Source of the DNA: Adiantum capillus-veneris
Taxonomy: Eukaryota; Streptophyta; Polypodiopsida; Polypodiales; Pteridaceae
NCBI GenBank assembly: GCA_014529385.2
Contig: CM043953.1
Location: forward strand, 97,723,842 to 97,787,841
Direction of reading: 5' to 3'
DNA length: 64,000 bases
Below, in pieces: positions 43,447 through 56,574 of the stretch; position 1 is the stretch's first letter, and every line of letters begins with the position of its first letter. A program made the position numbers and the translations under genes. The notes under the pieces were generated by a model. It made no database searches. It had not been told where the DNA came from and saw only the letters and a list, made by a program, of their open reading frames with translations.

Positions 43447-44952
43447 CTTGCAACTCCCGCGACTGCATGGGTTGTTACTTGACCGGTCTCTGCAAATGAA
43501 TACACTTCATGGCTATGAGATCACTATATCATTACAACTGTCAGCAGATTCAACACTTTCACAATGACTTCAACACAATTTTTCTTGCAGATTATTGGCA
43601 GTATGTCCAATTTGGGTTTTGACAACTCCTGATATGTTAAATAGTCTAGGTCTATGAACAGGTAAAAAATGAGTCAAATCTGGCACAGAGGTACACCTAT
43701 CGCGATCGTAGTTCTGAGGCCAAATTAGATGAAACTTCACCAGCTTGTTCACTGGACTATTTTAAGGCTACCTCTCTGATACTTTTGTATTCAGACTCTA
43801 AAAAGTCAAGCTTTTACCAGTTCTTGGTTGGAAGTGTCTGTTTTCCAGAATCTGTCAGTTTGATCTGATTTTGGTGCTTGATTTGGGATTTGGAAGCTAT
43901 CTGGGGTTGTCCTGTGTACAGGCTATCCCTCTGTATGGTTTCTTCCCAGTTTTGATGTGTTTTGGTCTACAAAAAGTCAATTTCTATGCGAGTATAGCAG
44001 TTTTTTACTTGGATTTGTATTCAAATGGTTTGACAGGTATTTTGAGGTTTCTAGCTCTAGGTCCTTTAGAATTTTATGTGTGTATACACCTGAGGATCCC
44101 ACAGATGAAATCTGGTCAAAATCTAGCACTTAGGTACACCGATCGCGATCGTAGTTCTGAGCCCAAATTAGACCAAATTTGGCATGCTTGTAGACACTGA
44201 TGTTTTAGAGCTATCCCCCAAGTCTTTTTGCATTTGGATCATCAAAAGCCAAGATTTTTCACTTTTTGGGTCTATTAGGATAGTTTTACCCAAGTGGCCT
44301 GATTTCCTTGATTTTTGATGTTTTTGGGTGTTGTTGCTTTAGACAAACTTGTTTAGAATCTTATCAGGAAGACACACAACAAATCCGATCAAAATCTGGC
44401 ATGTAGGTACACCGATCACGATCGTAGTACCTGGGCCAAATATGATGAAATTTGGTATGCTCCCTCTGACAAGTATTTCCCAGTGTTTGGTGCTACCACT
44501 TTGTGATTTGAATCAATTTCATCTCTGTTTGGTCAGATTTTCAAAATTTTAGAGTCTTATGGCCTTTTTGCCAAAGTTATGGTTTTCAGGTTTCTCGACT
44601 CTAACTTTTTTCCCAAATCTGATTGGAATGTGATTTGCTTATCCTACTCCTAAGTACAGAAATGGAAGAACATAAGGAAATGAATCAATCAAAACAAACA
44701 CGACGGATTTCGAGTGAGATTTCAGTACTCAATCGAATTAGAGAAATTGAAGAGCAAAAATGCTTTGAACACTCTCACTCACATCTCCCTAAATCTCCTA
44801 AGAGATGATCTAGCCGGTCCACTGACTCTAGACTCCACTAAGCTCTAAACCCCTGTCTAGTAGCCTAACTGAGGTGTAAAATGGATTTGTGGATTGATCT
44901 TCTTTTTAAAGAATCTAATTGCGCACTCGGTCACTCATCACCTAAGGTGCAT
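43447..44952 (-). other. G3 leader with palindromic repeats
   Basis: About 1.5 kb without a coding frame. Repeat copies with GGTACACC-type starts and GATCGCGATC-type cores lie at about 43689, 44132 and 44405. The surrounding sequence (TCAAAATCTRGCA) is also repeated. Confidence 0.6.
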
Positions 44953-44970
44953 TCCCCGACAACGGCGCCA
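44953..44970 (-). other. G3 primer-binding site (Asp-type tRNA)
   Basis: The minus strand reads TGGCGCCGTTGTCGGGGA, one base from the LTR at 44972. Confidence 0.85.
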
Positions 44971-44971
44971 A

Positions 44972-45877
44972 TGTTTGCGGGTTGCCCCGACGAACGTCCA
45001 TAGCATAGCTCTCAAGCATCAACATATTTATCAATACAATGGAAGCGATCAGGATGAGGCATGGAAACTCACTAGGGTGTCAATCCTAATGAAGTGAACT
45101 CAATGAGATGCATCTACTAACTCTACAAGCAAATAAAACGCACTAAGTAATCTGACTATGTCCTTCTACACAGCTCTACAGTCGTCACGTCCGTTTACCA
45201 TGCAAATCTATTCGGAATCGCACGAAACTTGAAGGGAAGCTACAGGGGACTATCGGGAACGTATTCTATCACTGTCACAGCATTCTGGAGAGGTACAAAG
45301 ATCACGATCGTTCGTCCCAAAGTCAGCAAAAACAGCGAACAGGTGATCCTAATGGGTCGTTTTAGGGTCCCTAAAGCCTCTCCTAGGGTCAAAACAACAT
45401 AAAATACGCATATAAACACTCAAAACAGCGATTTAAGGTCTCAAACTCATAGTTAAAAACCTACATCGAATCTTGAATGATTACACTTGAATGGAAGAGC
45501 AAAGTAAGAGGAACACAATGGAATAAACGAATCTGAATTTGGATTACCGTAGCCACAGTAGCGAAGATTACAAGTTGGAGCAAGAAGGAGCTCTCAAACG
45601 TACACTGTCTTCTCAGTTTCTCATCAAAAAGATAATGTTCAAACTTACAAAAAATGACCTTTATAGTTTAGGTCTTTACAAATGGCTTGTCCGGCCAAAA
45701 GCTCCTAAACTTCTAACTGGCTCTCTAATATACAATTACTCCCAGAAGAATAATCATAAATCCTTTGACAAGTTCTCGGCTTAGAGATGCTCTCTTACAA
45801 AAGAATTTTACAAAGTTTTCTCATAAAAATATGACCCTTCTCTGGAAACGACCGCTTGTCGCTTCGTCTGCCAAACA
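44972..45877 (-). repeat. G3 5' LTR (906 bp)
   Basis: It starts TGTTTG and ends CAAACA on the plus strand, a perfect 6-bp inverted end. It abuts satellite sequence on the right. One copy of the palindromic repeat (GATCACGATCG) lies inside at about 45290-45320. Confidence 0.8.
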
Positions 45878-48800
45878 GATATTATGGGGCAGAGGTCCAT
45901 CACTTGTCCAACCTACTATCCATTGTGTTATGGAGGTTTTAGTGCTGGGTGGTTTCAAGGTGGACCCCCTGTTTAAGCTATCTCTAATGTTTCAAGGTCA
46001 ATGTGTGAATGGAGTGTAGCTACTATATCTATTACCATGGATGGTTTGGGGCATAGGTCTACAACTTGTCCAACCTAATATCCCTTGTGTTATGGTGGGT
46101 TTAGTCCAAGGTGGTTTGAAGGTCCACCACCTGTCCAAGATAGCTCTATTAACAATAGTCCTATCTCTATTTTTTGAAGGTCATGTGTGAATGCAATGTA
46201 GCTATTATGTTTACTACCATGGATGGTTTGGGAAATACGTCCACCACTTGTCCAACCTACTATCCGTTGTATTATAAAAATTTTATCCCAAGGGGTTTTG
46301 AAGGTCCACCACATGTCTAAGCTAGCTCTATTGAAAGAAGTTATCTCTATTCTTTGAAGGTCAATGTGTGAATGGAGTGTAGCTACTATGTTTACTACCA
46401 TGGATGGTTTGGGGTAGAGTTCCACCGCTTGTCGAACATACTATCCATTGTGTTATGGAGGTTTTATCCCTATTTGGTTTTAAGGTCAATCTGTGAATGG
46501 ATTCATGACTGTAGCTACTTTGTTTACTACCATGGATGGTTTGGGGTAGAGGCCCACCACTTGTCCAGCCTACTAACCATTGTGTAATGAAGGTTTTAGT
46601 CCAAGGTGGTTTGAAGGTCCACCACCTGTCCAAGCTAGCTCTATTGAATAGTCCTATCTCTAGTCTGATCACGTGAATGGTTTGGGGTAGAGGTCCAGCA
46701 CTTTTCCAACCTACTATCCATTGTGTTATTTAGGTTTTAGCCCAAGGTGGTTTGAAGGTCCACCACGAGTCCAAGGTAGATCTATTGAAAAAATCTATCT
46801 CTATTGTTTGAAGGTCAATGTGTGAATGAAGTGGAGCTACTATGTTCACTACCATTGATGGTTTGGGACAGAGGTCCACCACTTGTCCAACCTACTAACC
46901 ATTGCAGTATGGAGTGTTTGGCCCAATATTGTTTGAAGATCCACCACCTATCCAAGCTAGCTCTATTAAAAGAATCTATCACTATTGTTTGAAGGTTAAA
47001 GTGTGAATAGAGTCTTTCTACTATGTTTACTACCATGGAGGGTTTGGGATAGAGGTCTATCACTTGTCCAACCTACTAGCCATTGTGTTATGGAGGTTTT
47101 AGCCCAAGGTGGTTTGAAGGTCCACCACCTGTCCAAACTAGCTCTTATGAATAGTCCTATCTCTACTCTGATAGCATGGATGGTTTGCGATAGAGGTCTA
47201 ACACCTGTCCAACCTACTATCCATTGTGTTATTGAGGTTTTAACCCAAGGTGGTTTGAAGGTCTAGCACTTGTCAAAGCTAACTCTATTAAAAGAATCTT
47301 TCTTTATTGTTTGAAGGTCAATGTGTGAATGGAGTTCCATGGATGGTTTGGGCAGAGGACCGTTACTTGTCCAACCTACTAGCGATTGTGTTATGCAGGT
47401 TTTAGCCCTATGTGGTTTAAAGGTCAACCACCTGTCCAAGCTCCCTCTATTGAATAGTCATACCTCTACTCTAATAGCATGGATGGTTTTGGCTAGAGGT
47501 CGAACACTTGTCCAACCTACTATCCATTGTGTTATGGATGTTTTAGGCCAAGGCAGTTTGAAGGTCCACCACTTATCGAAGCTAGATGTATTGAAAGAAA
47601 CTATCTCTATTGTTTGAAGTTCAATGTGTGAATGGAGTGTAGCTACTATGTTTACTATCATGTATGGTTTGGGGTAGATCTCCACCACTTGTCGAACCTA
47701 CTATCCATTGTGTTATGGAGGTTAAAGTTCAAGGTGGTTTGAAGGTCCACTACCTGTCCAAGCTAACTCTATTGAAATAAGCTATCTCTATTGTTTAAAG
47801 TTCAATTTGTGAATAGAGTGTAGCTACTATGTTTACTAACGTGGATGGTTTGGGGAAGAGGTCCACCACTTGTCCAACCTACTTTCCATTGTGTTCTGGA
47901 GGTTTTAGCCCAGGTTAGTTTGAAGGTCCACCACCTATCAAAACTAGATCTATTAAACAAAGTTATATCTATTGTTTCAATGCAGTGTGTGAATGGAGTT
48001 TATCTACTTTGTTTACTACCATGGATGGTCTACGGTGAAGATCCACCACTTTTCCAACCTACTCTCCATTGTGCTATGGAGGTTTTATCCCAAAATTGTT
48101 TGAAGCTCCACCACTTGTCCAAGCTAGCTTCTTTGAAAGAAGCTATCTCTATTTTTTCAAGTTCAATGTGTGAATGGGGTGTAGCTACTTTTTTTAATAC
48201 CATGAATGGTTTGGAGCATAGGTCCACCACTTGTCCAACCTACTATTTATCTTGTTATTGAGGTTTTGGCCTAAGGTTGTTTGAAGGTCCACCACATGTC
48301 CAAGCTAGCTCTATTGAATAGTCCTATATCTAGTCTGATCACTTAGATGGTTTGGGGTACTTGTTCAACCTACTAACCATTGTGTTATGGAGGTTTTAGC
48401 CCATGGTGGTTTAGAGGTCCATCACCTATCCAAGCTAGCTCTATTGAATAGTCCTATCTCTAGTCTGATGACGTCGATGGTTTGGGGTAGAGGTCCAACA
48501 CTTTTCCAACCTACTATCCATTGTGTTATTGAGGTTTTAGCCCAAAGTGGTTTAAAGGTCCACCACCTGTCCAAGCTAGATCCATTTAAAGAATCTATCT
48601 CTATTGTTTGAAGGTCAATGTGTGAATGGAGTTGAGCTACTATGTTTACTAACATTGATGGTTTGGGATAGAGGTTCACCACTTGTCCAACCTACTGACC
48701 ATTGCGTTATGGAGGTTTTAGCCCAAGGTTGTTTGAAGATCCACCACCTATCCAAGCTAGCTCTATTCAAAGAATCTATCACTATTGTCTGAAGGTTAAA

Positions 48801-49761
48801 GTGTGAATGGAGTCTAGCTACTTTATTTACTACCATGGATGGTTTGGGATAGAGGTCCACCACTTGTCCAACCTACTAACCATCGTGTTATGCAGGTTTT
48901 AGCCCATGGTGGTTTGAAGGTCCATCACGTGTCCAAGCTAGCTCTATTGAATAGTCCTATCTCTATTGTTTGAAGTGAAAGTGTGAATGGAGTTTAGCTA
49001 CTATGTTTAATACCATGGAGAGTTTGGGACAGAGGTCCACCACTTGTCCAACCTGCTATCCATTGTGTTATGAAGGTTTTAGCCCTAGGTAGTTTGAAGG
49101 TGCACCACTTGTCCAAGCTATCTCTATGGAAAATTCCTACCTCTATTGTTTGAAGGTCAATGTGCGAATGGAGTGTAGCTACTATGTTTACTACCATGGA
49201 TGGTTTGGGTAGAGGTCCACCACTTTTCTAACCTACTATCCATTGTGTTCTGGAGGTTTTAGTGCAGGTTGGTTTGATGGTCCACCACCTATTCAAGCTA
49301 GATCTATTGAACAAAGCTATCTCTATTGTTTCAAAGTCAGCGTGTGAATGGAGTGTAGCTACTTTGCTTACTACTATGGATGGTTAAGGGCAAAGGTCCA
49401 CCAACCTTCCACCCTACTATCCATTGTGTTATGGAGGTTTTACCCCAAGGTTGTTTCAAGTTCCACCACCTGTTCAAGTTAGGTCCATTGAAATAAGTTA
49501 TCTCTATTGTTTCAAAGTCAATGTGTGAATGGAGTGTAGCTACTTTGTTTACTACCATGGATGGTTTTGGATAGAGGTCCACCACTTGTCCAACCTACTA
49601 TCCATTGTGTCATGGAGGCTTTAGCACAAGGTGGTTTCAATCCAGCTCTATTGAAAGAAGCAATCTCTATTATTTCAAGGTCAATGTGTGAATGGAGTGT
49701 AGCTACTATCTCTATTACCATGGATGATTTGGACATAGGTCCACCACTTGTCCAACCTACT
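45878..49761. repeat. Satellite array 2
   Basis: About 23-25 tandem monomers of two length classes. Long ones are about 180-182 bp and contain GTGTGAATGGAGTGTAGCTA. Short ones are about 141 bp and contain GAATAGTCCTATCTCTA with that segment missing. Some other lengths (132, 162) occur. The open frames found here on both strands belong to the repeat. Confidence 0.95.
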
Positions 49762-52319
49762 GAGGCGGTCCAGGGTGGGCAACAAGAAGAGCAACCTCTA
49801 GACACCCTTCAAGGCTCCCGTGCTGCTCAATGGGACTGGGGCACAACACAACACAAACCAAAACAACAAACCCACAGCCAAATCCCAACTACACAAGGAG
49901 AACCACCTAGTTTAAGAGCGAACTAGGACGCAAAAGAGGAGAATCGTTAGAGCAACCCACAAACAAGCAAGGAATTTACACTAACCCTAACACCAATGGA
50001 ACACTCTCACACACTAAAACACGAGAGAGAGAGTGAGAGAGAGAGAGATGGTGTACAACTTAGCTTCAACTTTATATTTTGCACAAAAAGAAACTTAGAG
50101 CTTGCGGAATCAAGTGACAAGATTTGGTTATAGCATCACTAGCACATTGTCTAAGGGTTATGGGAGCCCTCTCACCATCCACCCTCTTACAATGGTAGCC
50201 AAACAATAGCCAATGAATCACAAGCAACAAAACAACAACCTTCAATGAAACAAGTCACCTTATGAAGCTGAATGAGTTTGCCAAGCCAAATTGGAGGAGA
50301 AGCGTGAGCCTTTGGACATGAATTGCACCCATAACTACCAATTCATTGATGTTGGGGTAGATACAACAATGGTAGGAAGAATATCTTCTACTCGCACTCA
50401 CTCAAACTAGCTCAAGCTTTTCTATGCACCAAGGTGATGGTGTATAGAAAGCTTACTCTCTCTTTACAACCAAGATAGAACTGGCGTGTGGTACGCTCAA
50501 TCTAGTGTGCAATGGTATAGTGATGTCTTTTACAAGGAGGAATGGATTCTATTTATAGGTTTTAGAAGCCTTGATTAGGATTAAGCCTAATCAATTTTAT
50601 TAGGAAAGATCAAGGATTATGAATTTTTATAAATTTCAAATGAGAATGGGGTCTCTCTTTTCTCTTGAGTCACATGGATGTGGGCTCAAGTAAGAGAATT
50701 ATTGATGTGGTGAAAGGAGAGAAACTTCCATGGGAGTGAGTGAATTTGGTTTACTTGTGCGGTTGCCTACTCCATATGTTGATAGTGTGGGTGCATTTTT
50801 ACAAGAGAAGTTAGTTGTTAGTGGTAATAATCACTAGAATTGTTAGTGATACATTTACAATGGGTAGGATAAGTTGATTTGATGAAGGAAGAGGGGTGAA
50901 TTAAAAGAGAATCATTGAGATGGTGAAGCTTTGAAGAAGCTTGAACTCACCCTTGTGTAGATTGTGGAAAAAATGACCACTGGTCTTCTTCTTCTTCTTC
51001 GCTTCTTTACGCCGCCGCCACGGTTGACCACCACGATGAAAAAAGGATTTTTTGATGAAAAATCCTCAATTTGCAGAAGTTATCATGGTTAAGATGCTGA
51101 ATTTTAGATATTTTTAGGAGAGGTAAATGAAATTGTAACATAGAAGCAATAGAGAGAGACATGGAGAGGGTGTATGTATGTAGAGGTTCATAAAAGAACT
51201 ATAGGGATGAGAGAGAAGGGTAATGGTGAAGAGGGTGGGAGAAGCCATGGAAATTGCAGGTTTGAGTGAGGGAAGGAGAGGGAGGGATGTGTAAGAGTGA
51301 GTAGGTGTGTGGAAGGGTGAGAGAAGACTAAGGGCTACTTGTGAGAAAAGTGGGCAGACTGGGGTCCACTCAAAAAATCATAGCTCACCGCTGGTAGCTC
51401 CAAAAATCATGAACAAATTTGAGGTGATTATTCAGAGTGTGGGCTACATTTAATCTTTTGACCACCGCTCCAAATTCGGAGTGGAGATAGGTGCCAAAAT
51501 TCTCACCAAAAAAGCCTGTTTTTATGCCTGCAAAAGTCTTTTAGTGGCCCCCTCCTTTGTCATATTATAATACAAAGCATCCAAGTTGCCCTTGACCCAT
51601 GCATGGAGGAGGATTATTGGTGAATAAAGAAATATATACATGGTGGGACTAGTGTATGGACTATTCATGGACTTTAGCTCAATGAGCACATGGTGTTAGA
51701 ATAATGAGTAAAAATAATAATAAAAATATGGAGTTATGGATATGGAAAGATATTGGAATCATATGATATGGTCCCTCCTTGAATTATTTTGGGTGAAAGA
51801 AGAAAAGGTATGCAAGTAAATAATATAATAAACGTAACCAATGAGTAGAAATCAATTTTTTGTTTTCACGAGGGTGAGGGTGAAAATGTGGGAGTGATTT
51901 GTATAAAGGAAAAATATGAGGTTAGAGTATGTACATATTGGCAAAAAATATAATTATGGTGTAAGAGGATGAAAGAAGGTGTACATAGGTTTAATAAAAC
52001 ACACACCTAAGTAGAAATATTTAAATAAAATACCAAAATAATAATAAAAAATCCCTATATTTAGGCCATATATACAATGAAATATTTACACACAAAGAGG
52101 CCATAATATAATTTTATTTTCTTATTTTTTTTATTTTTTTGGCTCAACTAGCCCAGTGACTAGCTAGCCGAGGGTTTTTAGGAAGATATGGGAAAAGCCC
52201 CCTAACTCACACACGCCTATGTACAGTGAAATGGTAGGGATAGCCATAGCGTTTGGGTGAATTTGGTAGGGTGGAGTAACTTACTATGGCAATTATGGAG
52301 AGCCGAAAAATGGCTATCA
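49762..52319 (-). repeat. G4 3' LTR
   Basis: It starts (T)GAGGCGGTCC and ends GGCTATCA on the plus strand. A short GA tract lies at 50023-50048 and a TATA box at 50549-50559 on the minus strand. U3 is long (about 1.76 kb). Confidence 0.95.
50549..50559 (-). promoter_or_regulatory. G4 3' LTR TATA box
   Basis: The minus strand reads CCTATAAATAG; the same box is at 59107-59117 in the 5' LTR. Confidence 0.65.
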
Positions 52320-52335
52320 TTAGCCCTCCCCCAAG
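52320..52335 (-). other. G4 polypurine tract
   Basis: The minus strand reads CTTGGGGGAGGGCTAA directly before the LTR start TGATAGCC. Confidence 0.85.
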
Positions 52336-52347
52336 ATGATGGTATAT

Positions 52348-53928
52348 TCATGTACCATCATAGAGCATCTTTTCCAAAGAGAGTGCTTCAGAGTCCTTGA
52401 CGAAATCTTCATTGTTTAGCCCCTCAGAATTTTGGCTGGAGTTACACTCATGCTTCATGTAACAATACTTACATGAGACAACGGCCTTTGGACAGATCTT
52501 TGGTAGATACTTTGGTAGAAGGCGACTCAAATAGGGCTTCAAGCGATACTCGTTTACCTTCCTGGAGTGCTCTTTACCATTCAAGTCCATAAGCTGATAG
52601 TAACTAGAATTGAAAGCCTTCTTGACTATGTATGGCCCTTGCCATCTAGTTTCAAACTTGGCATCAAAACGATTGTCAAGTCGATTGTCATACCTTAGCA
52701 CAAGCTCTCCTTCCTTGATGCCTTTGTCCTTCAGTTTCTTGTTGTGCGTTTCTTTCGCTTGTGTGGCTTTCCTCTTGTAGCACTCATATGCTGCTTCTCT
52801 TTTCCACTCAAGCTCCACTAATGTAAGAAGTCGATCCATCCATACCTCTTGATCATCTTGTGCTCCTTTGCCATGAAGTCGCATTGTTGGAATGTTGAGC
52901 TCGATAGGCTGCAAAGCCTCTTGACCATAGACCAAGTGAAATGGTGTGAACTCCGTGGCTTCCCTATATGTGGTTCGATATGCCCACAAGGCACCATCCA
53001 AGAAGTCATCCCATAATTTTGTTTTGTTTTGCACCATCTTTCTAATGATTCCTGCAATGACACCATTAGCCTTCTCCACCAAACCATTTGACTGTGGGTA
53101 GTATGGTGTGCTATGACGATGTAGAATGTGAAGCTCTTCACAAACTTCTGTGAGCAAGCCCTTCCTAAACCCTGGACCATTATCAGAAACAATCTCCAAA
53201 GGTGTGCCAAATCTGCAACAAATGTGATTGTACACAAACTTGCTAAATGTCCTCTCATTCACTCTTGCCACACTTTAAGCTTCCACCCACCTAGTCATAT
53301 AGTCTACAGCCACTAGAATGTAGAGTTTACCATTTTTTGTCCTAGGCAGAGGACCCATAGCATCAATGCCCCACTTTTCAAAGGGTCCATTTGCAAGCGC
53401 TATTTGCCTCGGGCCATGCACCAACCTTCTATTTCCATTTATCTGACAATTGTGACAGCTTTTACACCAATGTTGAACATCCACATGCAAGCTTGGCCAA
53501 ACATACCCCGCAAGAAAAATCTTCTTCACAGTTGATTCTTGGGCAAAATGACCACCACATGCCTCTTCCTGCAAACCTTTTAGAATGGCTGGAATTTCCT
53601 TGATAGTTGGTACTCTTCTGCACACTTGATCCTTCCCTCTTTGATAGAGGGAGCCTTCTAGGAAGAGATAGAAACTTGCCTTCTTCATGAGTCTCCTCTT
53701 CTGAGCCTTCGTGAAGTCTTGTGGAAACTCACCCTCCAAAATGTAGCCAATAATGGGAGCCAATGACTCCAATCCCTGGTATCTCGGTTGCTTGACAGCT
53801 GCTGCCACCATGATGACCTGCACTTCTCTCTCAACACATGTAACTGCTTGTTGTGCAAGTAAATCGGCATCTTCATTTTGTTTCCTCGGAATATGATATA
53901 GTTGCACTTCTTCAAACTGATTAAACAT
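52348..53928 (-). pseudogene. G4: end of second RNase H, then integrase
   Basis: It begins in frame with the preceding polyprotein after the TAG at 53992, with the RNase H tail (YHIPRKQNEDADLLAQQAV). It continues with one integrase zinc-binding module (CGGHFAQES ... CKSCHNC). The catalytic core follows: WGIDAMGPL, VSDNGPGF and NGLVEKANGVI, with D, D, E intact. A TAA at 53275-53277 interrupts the core. The end has WQGPYIVKKAFNSSYYQLMD, a GPY/F-type domain; no chromodomain was seen. Confidence 0.9.
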
Positions 53929-53991
53929 CCTACGAATGGCATGAACTTTTGTCCTTAAGCTTTCATTCTTGCATGCCCAAATGCCTAAAAT

Positions 53992-56535
53992 CTATTTAAC
54001 AATGAGAAGTGCATCTCCCTTTACCATGAGACGTTTTATCCCTTGGCCAATGCACATCTTCAAACCATGAAGTAGTGTGTCGTATTCTGCTTCATTGTTG
54101 CTAGTTGAACCTGGTAGATTGACCTTCTCTTTCATGACCACCTCTCCACTTGGGTTGAGCAACACTAGCCCTCCCCATGCTTTCCCTGTGGCTCGTTGAA
54201 AAGCTCCATCAAAGAACAAGGTAAAAGCATTGGGAATACTTTTTGGTGGTGGCAATGGTAGGGTCTTTACTTGAGGCACCTTAATTTCCTTCTCATGTAC
54301 CCTATAAGTGAGAATCCCTGCCAATTGTGCACGCACACTATCTTCTACCTTGAAAGAGTATTGGAACTCTTGCAACTCCATAATCCACTTTGAGATCCTA
54401 GTACTAAGATTCATTTGAGATGACACCCAAGGGAACAAATTTTCTGCAGTGAGAATTACAAAAGGTTTTGGTAGCAGGTAGGATCTAAACTTTCTCACCG
54501 CAAACATGAGAGAAAGCATCATGAGTTCTGCTTCTGTGTAGTCTCTCTCCAAAGCATTCATGACCCTACTAGCAAAGTAGATGGGTCGCATCCTTGTACT
54601 GTGGGGATCTTGTTGTAGCAACACAGCACCAATTGTTTCCCTTCCAACACTAGAGCTAACAAAGAATGTGTACTCCCAACAAGGAGGCATGAGTGTTGGT
54701 AGCTCTGAAAAAATGACCTTAATGTTACAAAAATACTCTTCAAGCTCATCAGACCATGCAAATTCTACTTGTTGTTTCAACTTTTGCAAAGGATGAAGCA
54801 ACTCCGAGGCTAAGTGAATGAAGCGTGACATATACTTCACCTTCTGAATGAAAGAGATGACCTCCTTAAGACTCTTCGGTGATGGGAGCTCAATAAGAGC
54901 CTTTGCCTTTGAAGGATCCACCTCAATGCCTTTATAGGAAACCTTGTGACCGAGCAAGATCACTTCATCCTCACCTATGTGGCACTTGTCGGGGTTGAGT
55001 TGACCTCCCATGTCGTAGAGCTTCTTTAAACCTTCTTCTACCCTTTGTAGATGCAATGATTTTGAGCTATAAATGCAGAAATCATCAATGAACACCCTAA
55101 TTGACTTTCCAAAGAATGCTTGAAACACCATGTTCATGAAATGTTGGAATGTTGCAGGAGCATTTGTCAGACCAAATGGCATGACTCTAAAAGCATAACA
55201 ACCCCAAGGAGTGATAAAGGTTGTTTTCAATTGATCTTCCAATGCGATACCTATTTGAAAGTAGCCTGAGTAGCCATCACACATAGTGTACTTCTCATGA
55301 CCAGCTACCTCATTTAGTATCTCATCCTGAAATGGGAGGGGAAAGTGATCTCTTTTTGTTGCCTCATTGAGTGGACGGTAATCCACACACACCCTCCACT
55401 TTCCGTTTTTCTTAAGAGTGACAACAACGGGAGAGACCCACTCTGAATTCTCCACTGGATAAATGAAACCTGCTGCTAGAAGCTTTCTTACCTCCTTGAG
55501 TAAAGCTTGCTCTTTGATGACTCCTAGCCTTCGTAGGTTCTGAGCCTTAGGTGTGGCCTCTGGCTTCAACTCAATTTTGTGTTGAACAACATCTACTCCA
55601 CGCACATCAGTGTAGTCTTTAGCAAAAAGCCTAGGAAATTTCCTTAGCACACATTTGAACTCCTCTCTTTCATCCTTTGTAAGTGTTGTAGATAGTACAC
55701 CTTCTAGCATTCTTTCATCCTTTGTAAGTGTTGTAGATAGTACACCTTCTAGCATTCTTTCATCTTCCACCTTTTGGTTCTCTTGGGAACCTACCTCCTC
55801 CAAACCTTGACAAGAGGTCTCTTGGTTGGTTGGCTTAAACCTTACCCCCATGCCTTCGATGGAAGACTCCTCTTCAGTAATGCTGCCACTACTTTCTTCT
55901 TCTGAAGTGTTATCGGTCCACCCTTCTTCCGTCTCACTTTGAGATGATTCTTCATGGAGCTCCTCTTGGCGTTGCTCCTTCATGTCAAACACAACCTTCT
56001 TATGATTGTCATTCCTGCAAATTAGCTTTCCACTCTCCCAATCCTGCAAAGCTCGCATTTTCATTAGCCATGGTCTCCCTAGGATAAATGGGTAACCATT
56101 TCCTTTGGTAGACATGACATAAAAATCCACTGCCTTCTTAATGCCAAAGGCCTCCACAAAAACATTTTTACAAATGCCTACGCACCTAGCCTTGCTATTG
56201 TTTGCCATCTTGACCTTAATTTCAGGTGTCTCATGGATGTGCATGCCTAGTTTTTGCATGAGTCCCTCTGTCATGATGCAAATTTGTGCACCCCCATCCA
56301 CTAGACCTTGCCTAACCAATCTCCCTTTTATGTAACAATCTAGCACAGGTGTAATGTCCTCATTCATTTCAGCTTGTGCAATTTTTACAACAGGCACACT
56401 CTCTTTCACCTTTCTTCTAGTGCTAATTGCCCTTGTTAAATCCCTCCTAACTTGTGGACATAATGCAAGAAATTGAGGCCATGAGATATCAGGACCCTTA
56501 CCTCTCATGTCTTCCAATAGGTTGTATGGAGCCAT
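53992..56535 (-). pseudogene. G4: protease, RT, RNase H and second RNase H
   Basis: Open for 847 codons. Protease: LVDGGAQICIM (DGG at residues 80-82) and ILGRPWLMKM. RT: CDGYSGYFQ (Asp 420), FGLTNAPATFQHF and FIDDF (Asp 484-485), intact. First RNase H, about 620-745: the usual first Asp position reads FVSSSVGRETIG and the later one LTAENL, so two acidic residues are lost. Second RNase H from about 770: LFFDGAFQ, NNEAEYDTLLHG and VKGDALLIVK, keeping the acidic residues. It ends at TAG 53992 and continues in frame. A 15-residue tandem duplication lies at 260-289. Confidence 0.9.
55671..55760. repeat. 45-bp tandem duplication in G4 pol
   Basis: Two perfect copies of a 45-bp unit are in frame (15 residues, containing MLEGVLSTTLTKD), between protease and RT. 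Confidence 0.9.
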
Positions 56536-56574
56536 TCCATGTCCAAGACGGAAGTCTTGGAGGTTGATACGACG

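Larger units (their letters stand above)
31715..45877 (-). mobile_element. G3: large Ty3/gypsy element, 3' end missing
   Basis: The 5' LTR is at 44972-45877, with an Asp-type primer site and then protease, RT, RNase H and integrase leftwards. Beyond integrase lie a retropepsin-like domain, a W-x-P-K region, a spacer with palindromic repeats and a ~1,080-codon frame that is cut by satellite DNA at 31714/31715. No zinc-knuckle gag lies between the leader and the protease. Many in-frame stops are present, and the RT active site reads YMGD. No 3' LTR or polypurine tract remains. It sits within the satellite array. Confidence 0.8.

Noticed and set aside
45878-49761. Dozens of 60-140-codon frames on both strands
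   Set aside because: They repeat with the satellite monomer and have no start context or non-repeat homology.
51600-52100. Promoter or gene in the AT-rich part of the G4 LTR
   Set aside because: Both LTR copies have it; it is U3, and no coding frame is present.
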